From contig JAQFVV010000027.1 of NCBI GenBank assembly GCA_028023455.1, forward strand, positions 8,307,845-8,371,844: 64,000 nucleotides of DNA, given 5' to 3'. The notes under the pieces were generated by a model. That model searched no databases and had not been told where the DNA came from. It saw only the letters and a list, made by a program, of their open reading frames with translations. Below, one piece after another: positions 43,500 through 53,929 of this stretch. Source of the stretch: Epiperipatus broadwayi (taxonomy: Eukaryota > Onychophora > Udeonychophora > Euonychophora > Peripatidae). The translations under genes and the position numbers were made by a program. Positions within the stretch are counted from its first letter, which is position 1. Each line of letters begins with the position of its first letter.

Positions 43500-44970
43500 A
43501 CTAATCAAATGTTTACCTCATTAATGATTGTACTGTCTCAGTAAAAATGAAAAGGAGAGTCGAAAGATCACAATCAAGTACTGTCAGCCTATTAAGTCTG
43601 TTCACACCATTGCTTTTTTAATTCTTGAGTGCTTTAACTAAAAAAAATGAGAAAGGGAATTAGAGACTGAAATGTCATGTGTGTAATTAAAGAATGGATA
43701 GAAATGTGGTTGGACAAGAATTCAATCCCACTATTAAAGTTAATATAGAAAGATAATTGATCACACAAATAAAGTAACTGAGTTTATCAGATGGATTTTG
43801 TTTTTAAAACATTAGAACTACAATAATGTTAAATAAAACAAATAATTGAATAACTTTATTACTGGATGTTTGTAATAAGTTTGATTGTCAGAAATGCCAG
43901 ACTGGAAATCGAACAAAGGATCTTTCAAAATCAAATACTCTACCACAGCACTAAACAATAGAGTCTGATAGCATTGATTAATGGTCACAAAAAGAAATCA
44001 ATAATTTGTTCAAAGTGCATAGTAATCAAAATATGAAATAACACATTATGTCACTATCCTACAAAGTTATTACAGTCCACAAGAAATGAAAATGAATCAG
44101 CTATCCAATACTTTTATCATCATGCAAATTTGAATTATTCATTCATCACTATAAACAACCCAACAAATACTTCTAGTCTTTAATGTAAAGCTTACAAAGG
44201 TAAAAAAAAAAAAAAAGGTTTCTTTCATCCTGTTATTGGCAATAGTTAGTTTTTAAATGCACTTGCTATTACATCAGCATAAACATTCACGTTGCAAACA
44301 ATATAAAATTAGGAGGGTAATATAAATAATTGTATTATTGGTTGCTTAATGGGCGTGTGACATTTGAACAAAACAATTCCATTTAAACGGTACACTACAC
44401 TTTTTCTACATTAGCCATTAAATAATGGTTTGTTTCAATGCTTGGAGTTTATGAAAAGATTGAGCACTGAAAATAGCAGAGCAGTGCTGTGACCTATGAA
44501 CTTTAAACTCTGGAAGCTGCCTCTCTTCCTCTGTGTTAAACTATGTAAGAACTTTCGTCCAATATATAATCAAGGGATCTTTAGCTCTTCAATCCACCAT
44601 TTTACTACTATGCCAATCATACATGCCACATAGTAATAAAAATGATAATTAAAACTGTAATTAAGGTTAAAAATAAATACAAGTAATCCATGTAATAACA
44701 TGGTTGATGCTGTGTTATGTGAATTTGTGTTATAAGAAACAAACAACTAGTACAAAAAACAGGATAAGGTTTCAATAGTTATAAAAAAGCTATACTATTT
44801 GCATTTTCTAACTATGAAAAATGTTTATTAAAAGAATAATGGACCAGAAGTATTACATATTAAAATTACATAATGTTTTCTTCGTCATTACTAAATAATC
44901 ACCATTAAATAAATGTTTTTATACATGCTGAAATGAGAAATATTGACTAAAATGTGTTTGCTCTTAAAAC
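43500..44970. other. Spacer with an antisense tRNA-like SINE piece
   Basis: The minus strand of 43893-43955 reads TTAGTGCTGTGGTAGAGTAT and, after TTTGAAAGATC, TTTGTTCGATTTCC, close to a tRNA body with A and B boxes. A weaker patch of similar type is at about 44560-44625. No gene otherwise. Confidence 0.4.
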
Positions 44971-44988
44971 CTATCATCACATCACTTA

Positions 44989-45867
44989 AAATAGGCAAAA
45001 CTCTCTCGATACAGTAGTACCTCTCAAAGCAAGACAGAGTAATCCCTATCTAGTGCCTACTCATCCAATATCCCCAAAGTAGTTTCTGGCTTATGGCCTT
45101 CGTTAGTGAGGAGCCTTGGATCCGAGAGACCTGCACCTAGATCTTAGGATCTAATGCAACCCTCCAGCAGTGATCTTTTATCTCTACATAATTACAAAAC
45201 TATGAGAATAAAATTGAAAGCACACAAATATTTTCAATCTAAGATTAGTAGCTTATATAGTCATATGGGTCTGAACTCAGTTCAGCACCCATACATTTTG
45301 GTGTCTTTGGTTCTTTTATAACCATAACCACCACCTTCCTATTAGGCAGAATTGGTAATAAACCTTTAAACATCACATGATCGCTATCTCCCATGCTTGC
45401 TCATAAATGTTGTTAAAATAGGAAAAACTCTCTCCATACAGTAGTGCTTCTCAATCCTGCTTAATAGGAAGTGGTGGCTATGGTTATAAAAGAACCACAG
45501 ACACCAAAATGAATGGGTGTTGAACTAAGTTCAGACCCATGTGACTATATAAGCTACTGAGCTTAGATTGTAATTTGCATGTCAATTTTAATCTCATAGT
45601 TTTATAGTTACGTAGAGATAAAAGGTGGCTGCTGGAGGGTTGCATTAGATCCTAAGATCTAGGTACAGGTCTCTCAGATCCAAGGCTCCTCACTGATGAA
45701 GGCCATAAGCCAGAAACTACTTTGGGGATATTGGACGAGTAGGCACTTCTGGCATCCATTGATTACTCTGTCTTGCTTTGAGAGGCAATACTGTATGGAG
45801 AGAGTTTTGCCTATTATAACAGTTATGAGCAAGCATGGGAGATAGTGGTCATGTGATGTTTAAAGGT
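44989..45867 (+). mobile_element. Hammerhead inverted-repeat element, copy K
   Basis: Flanked by the exact 15-bp repeat TCATCACATCACTTA at 44974-44988 and 45868-45882. It begins AAATAGGCAAAACTCTCTC, holds a minus-type monomer and the beginning of a second (45410-45448), turns near 45449 into plus-type body and ends GTGATGTTTAAAGGT. Both ribozymes are dead: minus strand core CTAACGA, plus strand site ACTTT instead of GTC. Both arms share the unusual ACTACTTTGGGG, so they were copied from the same template. Confidence 0.85.
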
Positions 45868-46689
45868 TCATCACATCACTTATTATATGAAAATTTTCCC
45901 ATCAAAACTTGTTGTATGAATGCTGTGTTATAAGGGAAGTTTCTCCAATTCTCAAACCATGCTAAAGTGAAACAGTATTGCAAAAATGTCATGTTTGATT
46001 TTTTTTCATCATAATTTTCGAATTGTGTTAGAATGAAACCATGTTGTAGGAATGCCATGTTATATGATGCTTACCTGCAATTGAAACATGCATTTTAGCA
46101 GTAAATTGGACTTCTTCAGAATTACTAAGCAAAAAAAAATATACTTTGTTGATTATTACTAGTATTTTTTTTAAAAAAAATTTCATGCAAGTTATGAATC
46201 ATGAATTCTTTTTTTTTATTTATTTACTTCCATTTATTTTCATTTAATTATTGTTCATCATTAGCAGCTAATCATAATTGAATGTAGCCCATTTTACATT
46301 GAAAACTATAACACAACAATAACAAAAAAAAAGGGGGGGGGGATTTAAAAACACAATAAATAAAAACTTAGAAGAAAACAAAATAAAGTCAGAATTGTTG
46401 CACATTGAAATACGAACATGCAAACAGACAATCCCATTGTTAAACCAATAAGATAATACTTGATCTAAATGTCCTTATTGATGAAAGCTATAAACTAGAA
46501 ATTTGACTGGGCATATTGGATAAAACAGCATTAGATATTTATTATTAAAGCTTATACTAGATGACATAAACATAATGATATTGAAAGAAAATTGATAGTC
46601 AATTCTATTGTCACAGTTAATGCGAAGAAGTGAGTGATAACATGAGAATTTCATGATGATAGAGCCCTCAAGTTGCAAACCATAGAGAA

Positions 46690-47010
46690 GAAAGCCAATA
46701 CCATTATTTGAAACATCACTGATTAATTGCAGGATGAAAGTCTCTCCAAATTTAATCCAGTTTCTTTACTACATTAGATTCTTTTCCACATGAGGCCAAG
46801 CAAACTTCCTCATTGTCTCCATCAATTTTACATGTAGTCACTTTCTAGATATTTTATAGTCTCTTTGTATCCATTATCATCCATATATTATCATCTTTTC
46901 TGGTAATATGTCCAATCCCATTCTATTTCAACTTGTTAATTCTTTCAATGATATCTGTTAATTCACATATTTTTTTTTTGCTCTTGGTCTTTTCTTGTTA
47001 CAAGATAATA
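46690..47010 (-). mobile_element. RTE-like LINE, 5'-truncated 3' end (antisense)
   Basis: Minus strand reads ATCATTGAAAGAATTAACAA, GGGATTGGACATATTACC and GGAGACAATGAGGAAGTTTG, matching in order the 3' coding blocks of the family at 53.9-56.6 kb, and ends GACTTTCATCCTGC. No open frame. Confidence 0.65.
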
Positions 47011-47939
47011 GCCTAGCTGAGATGAGGGCTACATACAGTTCTGAAATGGCTGTTATATATTAACAGTGAGAGCAAATAAATAAGTTTAAGGTAATGCAGA
47101 TTCAACCTTGTAACCAAGATTTGAGTTTCAATCTAATGCTGAATAGTTAATTAATAAGGAGGAAAAGAACTGGTTACTTTTAATTTCACATATAAATATA
47201 TATTATGGCACTGAATAAAATACTAAGAAATAAGTCTGCAGTGCGGGTGAGTAATTATTCAAGAGCTTCAGCATTAAATGCTCAGTGCCCTAAGCGGACA
47301 GTTTGCTACAATTAATGTATAAACAGATAAGTTTAGGAACTCGGATTGGCTTTATAAACATGGTCTGGACCTTCGTATTCCAGTTCTAATAAAGATAGCC
47401 ATATCCAAATTAAGACATGGGCTGGCTGGTCACCGCGAACCCATTTTAAAAGGTGCAGCAAATGTAAACATACAAATGTGCACTTCATAAAGACATACTC
47501 GCAATGCGCAAGCAAAATACCAAGATGTATGCTTATAATTAATTAATTGTGCCTAAAACAGACAGCTTGATCTGCCAAAGTAACACAACCCAGTTCTAAA
47601 ACTAGCATTATAATTATGCTAACTAAAAGGGCTTACATTAAATTATAACCCAAGTTAAAATATTGAATCTGCATATGTATAATCGTAATTAAGGAGGGAA
47701 AGTATATTTGACAGGCAATAATAAACATTAACAAATATAATTTAATATGATCTCTAGTTAGCACATTAATTCTAACCAAACAGATCTCAAAAGTCATAAG
47801 TTATAATAATTGACTGGGCAAACTCTCGCAAAATAAAATGCGGTTATAACATATATAAAATCATGATAACAAGAGCACGTAGCAATCGAGTAATAAGAGT
47901 TTAAATATATATAGAAATAAACAGAATATTAGGTGTGAG

Positions 47940-48410
47940 TTAATATATGATAATAGTAAGGAAAGTAGTTTATTGTTTAAGGCTCGAACGGGATCTTTAG
48001 CTACAAAAGAATATACATGTAAATGGAAAAATATGGGTGGTTTATTTTGTAAATTATGTAAGGAAGGAATAGAAAATATTAAGCATTTTTTAATTGAATG
48101 TAAATGTTTGAAAACAGAAAGGATACATATAATGAAGTTGTGGAAAAATAAATATGAAAAGAGTGATTATACAGAAAGTGAATTATTGGTTTTTATGTTG
48201 GGTTTGGGAAAAGATAAGGGGGATTTAGATATAAAGGTTATAGAGTTGACAAAGATTATGTTGTGGAAACGGGATAGAGCAGATTATAGGTAAATTTAGA
48301 ATGGGGAATGTAAAATAAAGTGGCTAACAGGTTTATCTGGGTATAATTGCTGAGATATTCTTGACTTCGTTTAAGGAGAAGCCATAATACATCACATCAC
48401 ATCAATATAG
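47940..48410 (+). mobile_element. 5'-truncated LINE of another family, zinc-knuckle C-terminus intact
   Basis: An open frame (47952-48293, no start needed) ends a LINE polyprotein: FKARTGSLATKEYTCKW, then a Cys/His knuckle C-x2-C-x10-H-x4-C (FCKLCKEGIENIKHFLIECK), and MLWKRDRADYR before the stop. This layout is typical of the C-terminal zinc motif of several non-LTR families. About 90 bases later comes ACATCACATCACATCA (48389-48404), a simple-repeat tail. The absence of stops in 107 codons suggests it is younger than most LINE pieces here. Confidence 0.65.
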
Positions 48411-48799
48411 TATTTAATATGTCAAGTAGCATTCTTAAAATTTTTAAAATGGAGATTTTAATTATCTCCATTGAAAGTTCATTAATAATTAGTATTCGCT
48501 GTTTTAAAAGATTGGCATATTATAACATATATAATAAATTCGGATAAAATAGTTAAAACAATAAATATGGGGATGACCGTAGTTTTAATATATTTAAGTT
48601 ATAATTGATTGCAGCTATTTATAGATTAGAAAAATAAATTATTTTACACTAAAAAGATGAATTCAGGCAAGTTTACATAATTTTAATTTTATAAATGATT
48701 TAATTTCATAGAGTTTTAAGAAATAAGATGAATGTTCGTTATATTAAATAAGCTAGCTTAATATTAAAATTTTCAGATTTAAAAATTAATTCATAGAGT

Positions 48800-49015
48800 T
48801 CTGCAGTCTTTGAAAAGAGCTTGTAAGGCAGCTTATCAGATGGTAGGCGTATTGGCATTCTTCTCGGGATAGGTGATTAGGATTTCTTCTTAGGTAGGCT
48901 GCTGGAAGGTTCCCTTCTCTGTGATGATGATCATGCTGTCAGCCATGTAGAGGTGAACAGAGATCACCATCTCTATCCAGAGAAATGACAAACCTATGCC
49001 GCCTAGCTAGATATA
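48800..49015 (-). other. G+C-richer patch with a long open minus-strand frame, one stop
   Basis: On the minus strand a frame reads RHRFVISLDRDGDLCSPLHG, a TGA, then about 47 further codons including REGNLPAAYLRRNPNHLS and EECQYAYHLISCLTSSF. Base composition is well above the surroundings. It could be a fragment of an unrecognised retroelement or a dead gene copy. No splice structure seen. Confidence 0.3.
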
Positions 49016-50201
49016 TCAGAGTGAAAACTGGCGTGGATTCTGGTAAGCAACAACTTCTTAAAATTATAGAATAGAATATTTACAGCAAGAAATATGGCCT
49101 ATTTATATGATTCAAGGGTTAGAACACCTTGCTGTCAACAAGACTATTTACTTCTTAAGAATCAATTAGCACCCTCTGAAATTTTATAACAATTCATTTA
49201 AATCTCCCTGTTAATTTTTAACAGGATGTTTTTCACTATACTTGACCATATTAAATCCCTAATGACTTAAATCCTATTTACAAAAAATTATATATTTTTG
49301 GAAAAATATTATTACTTCGTATCAATGTAAATTACCTCAGCCAGCTATGTTAAAACACGTGTGTCCATCGTGGCTTTTGTTTAGAACTTATTTAAGATTA
49401 AAAATTGAGTCAGAACTTTTAAACAATATTGCTCTCTATTGTCATATATAGACCACACACATATACATGTGATTTGAAATGTAAAAATAATAAATTAACT
49501 CTTTTCAACAAAATTATACAAAATATATAATTTTAAAATAAAATATACACGCTGTAATATATATATAAACCGATGATATTACAGTTGTTTGTTTGCATAT
49601 ATGTGTGATGATACCTATATAACCATTTTGTCACTTATACACATATACTCGGAGAGAGTTTAAATCCGGCTCAGATGAAGCTGTGGGAAAAAATAGGTGA
49701 AACAGTTATGAGAGAAGGAATGTAATGTTTCTATATAATAACAAGTTATCCACTAAAAATATTTTATATGCAAATTTTAAATTATAATAATGATAAACAA
49801 TATATACATTAAACATTAAATACATATATATTAAACATTAAATCACCCCACATGGTTAAGAAATCCAGTACCGCCCTCTGTGAACTAATATATAAATACA
49901 TTAGAGTTCGTATTTCAAAATAGCCAGCTCAAAATGATACCACTTTAAACTGTCTGCTATAAGATGTTATATATTGAAATACATTTATATATATTGTAAT
50001 GGGATGGGGGGGGGGGTATAGAAGAAAAATGGGATGGGATAAATAAAAAGGTTTGAACTGGGGTGATGGAAAATCATCACATCATCACTCCCAGTTAATT
50101 TAAAAGAAATATCAATAATTTACAAAAGTATTTATAAGTAGTATATTCAAAAGGAGCATGAGATAATGAGAATCTCTGAGATCATTGAGAGATCAGACAG
50201 C

Positions 50202-50357
50202 GACTAAATACATTAATCATATATCAACCAGCATTATTAAAAGTAATACTCAAAATACCATTCGTCATCGTGAATGGTAGACTAAATACATTAATCATAT
50301 ATCAACCAGCATTATTAAAAGTAATACTCAAAATACCATTCGTCATCGTGAATGGTA
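50202..50357. repeat. Tandem duplication, 2 x 78 bp
   Basis: GACTAAATACATTAATCATA begins at 50202 and at 50280. The unit ends with CATTCGTCATCGTGAATGGT, itself a small palindrome; a third, partial echo (CATTTATCATCGTGAATGAT) follows at about 50363. Confidence 0.85.
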
Positions 50358-52429
50358 TTTTACCATTTATCATCGTGAATGATCAATCAATCAAAATACA
50401 TCAGAATAATAAAACAGAATAAAACCAACAGTCCATCTTGTGGCTGGATTTGAACAATAAAAAAAAAACAGTCAACCTTGTGACTGGATTGGAAATGGGT
50501 CTTCTGTAGACCATGCTAACTATTGAGCCTAGGCCAGCTTGGGGCAATTATTTAACCATTAATTTGGAGGCACAACCTAAGTGCTAATCCATTAGAATAT
50601 ATAAGCAGAAAATCTAAACAATAATGCTGGGACATTTAAAACATGCCGATCATCATCAATGCTCTGGTCACTTGTATTGGCCAACTATAAACTTAACTTT
50701 TAATAAGACTAAATTTAAATAAAAATATAGTGCATGGGCTTTAAAGAATATAATCTTATGCACTAACCAGGAAGATTGTTGATTGATTTAAAATGTCTTT
50801 TTTTTTAATAAACAAAAGATAAAATCATTTTATAGAATTAAATAAATATAAATTTCAAAATGTTTTCTGCTTGATTAGTTAATGCTGATGAAGTAGGCAA
50901 GATGAGACAGGAAAGGTGAATATGTGAGCTGCAGCTCCCCATGCCATGATAAGTAGACAGCCAGGCATGGACTACCAGAACACAAGGCCCCATGATGTAG
51001 CGAGAAAATACCTCATTTTTAAGCACTGCCCCTTCTAAGTACCTAGACAGATCATCCACAAGAAGTGATATCCAGAAAAAAAAAATCAGGCATTGAGCCA
51101 GCCCTGCTCATCTCTTATGAGTCTTAGTTGCTATAGATGAGTTCTATTCATGAGTCCAAGGTCTATTCATGAGGTCTATATATACACCACTGGACTACTC
51201 TGGGAGCTCAATATCTAGGTCTAGAAAGTGCCAAGCCTATACTTCGGAGCATCATGAACACACTACATTCAGGCAGCCCTGCTCAACTATACACCTACCA
51301 TAAACACAAAAAGTACAAATTCATGCATCACTTCTAAATTTGTCATTTTACTAAAGAAATTATTTAAAATTTTGTTATTATATATAACTCTACTCACCAC
51401 ATCTGTGTTTTTCTGCCTTTAGATACATCAACATATATATAATTACTTCTTCAGCAAGTTGAGCTTCCCTGGGCAAGCTGGCAGATTTTTTTGGTAAGTT
51501 TGGTTTTAGATATTGTCATCATCAGAAAAAAGTATAATCCATGTAAAATGTCAGTCTCTTTCTGTCTAGGATTATTCCTGGCAAGCAGTTATCTTGGTTT
51601 GATAGATTTCAGGCAAGCACTGTCTTCTCCACAATTAAGGCTATGAATTTCAGCACAAAGAAGTGGATCACTTTTCTCCATCTGAATGCAAACTCCTGCA
51701 AAGGAAAATAGTAGCAGCTCCTGAATCTGCTGTCCTGCCTTCAGCTACATCAGTTCATGGTAGCTATTCTGCCAACTCTCTGCTACAGCCAACAACAACA
51801 AACAGCAGATATCCATTTTGGTCAGCTAATTGCTGTCACTTACTCAAAAAAATTTAGTAGCCAGACTCTTCTGGCTAACTTACAAAACTGCCAACAAAAC
51901 TAACTAATATTTTTTCAGTCTTTTTATAATTTTGTTTGGGTCAGGTGATAAAAACATAGTGATTGTTTTCAATTAACTTTAATCCTTTGGAATTTGACAA
52001 AGGTGTGATCTATATACATGTTTTTACTTTGATAGTAGAAATTTACAAATTAATTAAATCCTTATTTTTAAATTTCAAAATCAGAGTTACAAATAATAAT
52101 ATTTATCAAATCTTTTTAAAAGTTTAATCCATAACAAAATTTTATTTTAAATCAGAGTTATTATTTATTATTTTATTTCAGTGAATGTAGAAAACATATA
52201 CTACAATTTTTGTCTGTGTTTTTCTACTTTTCCTTTCAACTTTATATATATTTATGCACACACACTATATTATTGTGTGTTATGTAATCCAACTGGTTTA
52301 CAGAAGTACTTTCAATTACATTGTAATCAATTGAAATAATGATTACAATGCAATTGAAAGTATGTCTGTTTAATTTGTATAAATATATTGTTTACCATAA
52401 TTATAATTTAAAATTTACCTATATATACT

Positions 52430-52985
52430 ACAGATGAAAACATAATGAATGAAGGTAATCATAGATTTAAACTTGTTTGGGGTGCTTTTGGCAGAAATAA
52501 CTTGATATTAAAAAAAATATGCCTATGTGTTTGAAAAGGAAAAATTTTAATAAATGGGTTTTACCATTTCTTACTTATGGATTTGAGACTTAGGCAGTTA
52601 ACAGAAGGGCAGTACAGAGACTTCAAAGCACTTAAAAAATATACAGAGAGATGCATATTATGAGAAACAAAAAGAGATCAAAAATAAAGTACATGGATGA
52701 GAGAACAAACAAGTGCTATTGACATCACTGAAAGAATTAAGACATTGAAGTGGACTTGAGATAGATATATTGCTAGAAAAGATAATAGAGAACAGACAGT
52801 TGAAATCTTAAATGGGATTCCAAGAGATTTAAAAGATCTAGGACGATACCACATGTGAGATGGATGAAATGAAATAAGGTGTGCTGGGTGATGTGGAGAA
52901 GGAGGCTCAAGATCAGAGAAGATGGATTGAACTTGGGGGGGGGGGAGACTTCATCCTGCAGTGGATCAACAATGGTATAAAATGA
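52430..52985 (+). mobile_element. RTE-like LINE, 5'-truncated 3' end
   Basis: From ACAGATGAAAACATAATGAA (52431) through the KKICLC, VLPFLTYGFET and RLKTLKWT blocks to ACTTCATCCTGCAGTGGATC and TGATGATGG. Same family as 36.2 and 53.9 kb, frameshifted, with a G10 run near 52937. Confidence 0.7.
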
Positions 52986-53129
52986 TGATGGTGAACTTTA
53001 GCAGCCACTCATAAATGAGGATGATAATTTTAAATTCAAAATATAAAAAAAGACAAAGACAAAAAGATAAAAAATTAAGGATGAGTTTTACAATACTTAT
53101 ATAAAAGAACTGCTTGTATTAAAAATGAC

Positions 53130-53610
53130 ATCTTATATTACACATTTCAAAAACGTTGGGCAGATTATTAATATTGATGAAAAGGATAATGGACCAGATA
53201 AATCAAAGAATTAAACTTGAATGGATTAATTTTGATTTAAATAACTTACTATTAAAAGAAAATATGTCTATGTGTTTAAAAAGAAAGATTAAATGTGTTT
53301 TACCAGTTCTTACTTATGGATCTGAGACTTGGTCTCTTAATAGAAAATCAATGCAGAGACTTCAGACAATTTTAAGAAGTATGCAAAGATATATATTGGA
53401 AGTAACAACAAGAAATCAGAATTCATAAATAATAGAAGTCTTGACCTGGTGCTCAAAAGATGGTAAAAGGCCTAGAAAGAGTCCATATGTTGATGATTGG
53501 AATAATAAAGCTGTGGGTGTGATGTGAAAAAAAGAAGCTATAGATCATAGAAACTGGATTGAACTTTGAGAAACTTTAATTCTGCTGTGGATCAATAATG
53601 GTTAAATCAT
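53130..53610 (+). mobile_element. RTE-like LINE, 5'-truncated and internally deleted
   Basis: The open frame 53156-53428 keeps IKLEWINF, LKENMSMCLKRKIKCVLPVL, TYGSETWSLNRKSMQRLQT and RNQNS. After it a deletion removes the region encoding the REQTG to RPRK blocks; the copy resumes at GGTAAAAGGCCTAGAAAGAG (53463) and ends at CTGTGGATCAATAATGGTT. Confidence 0.7.
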
Positions 53611-53929
53611 ATTTTATATTTGGATATTTAGTCTATTTAACACCTTGCCTAATTGTAGCTCTCTATTATTTCTTTTTTCATCAGTCTATCTTCTTAGAAG
53701 AACCAATACTGTATTTCTTTTTGGAGTTTCTTGGAAATACATTTTATAGCATAAATAGAATGTGTCTTTCCTAAAATTATGCTTAAGCTTATCATAAATA
53801 AGTCTGTTCCAATTATTATCATATGTCCAATATATTGAAAGATATGCCTTTTATAACAATAGATTAAAATAGCATCACAGGTGGATCACATGATATTAAG
53901 TGCTGTATATTTATTTCTGCAGATTACTT

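Larger units (their letters stand above)
48420..52425. other. Mostly unexplained sequence with small repeats
   Basis: Includes a G+C-richer patch at 48800-49015, a tandem duplication at 50202-50357, a G10 run near 50010, an antisense tRNA-like patch (minus strand of 50485-50540: GCTCAATAGTTAGCATGGTC) and a 64-codon frame at 51663-51857 (plus) rich in S, A and T with no recognisable domain. A small hairpin lies at 52304-52360 (TACTTTCAATT/AATTGAAAGTA). No gene is firmly supported. Confidence 0.45.

Noticed and set aside
43893-43955. Antisense tRNA gene
   Set aside because: A and B boxes are recognisable, but the acceptor stem does not pair convincingly; more likely a SINE or pseudogene.
2991-45867. 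Hammerhead family as a piggyBac-type MITE, because its end reads TTAAACCAC
   Set aside because: The flanking repeats are about 13 bp and lie at different offsets from the TTAA, the two ends are not the same sequence, and direct tandem monomers with ribozymes do not fit a cut-and-paste element.
2991-45867. Hammerhead family as a Foldback/Mutator-type element (9-bp duplication)
   Set aside because: Only copy F shows 9 bp; D, E, I and K show 13-15 exact.
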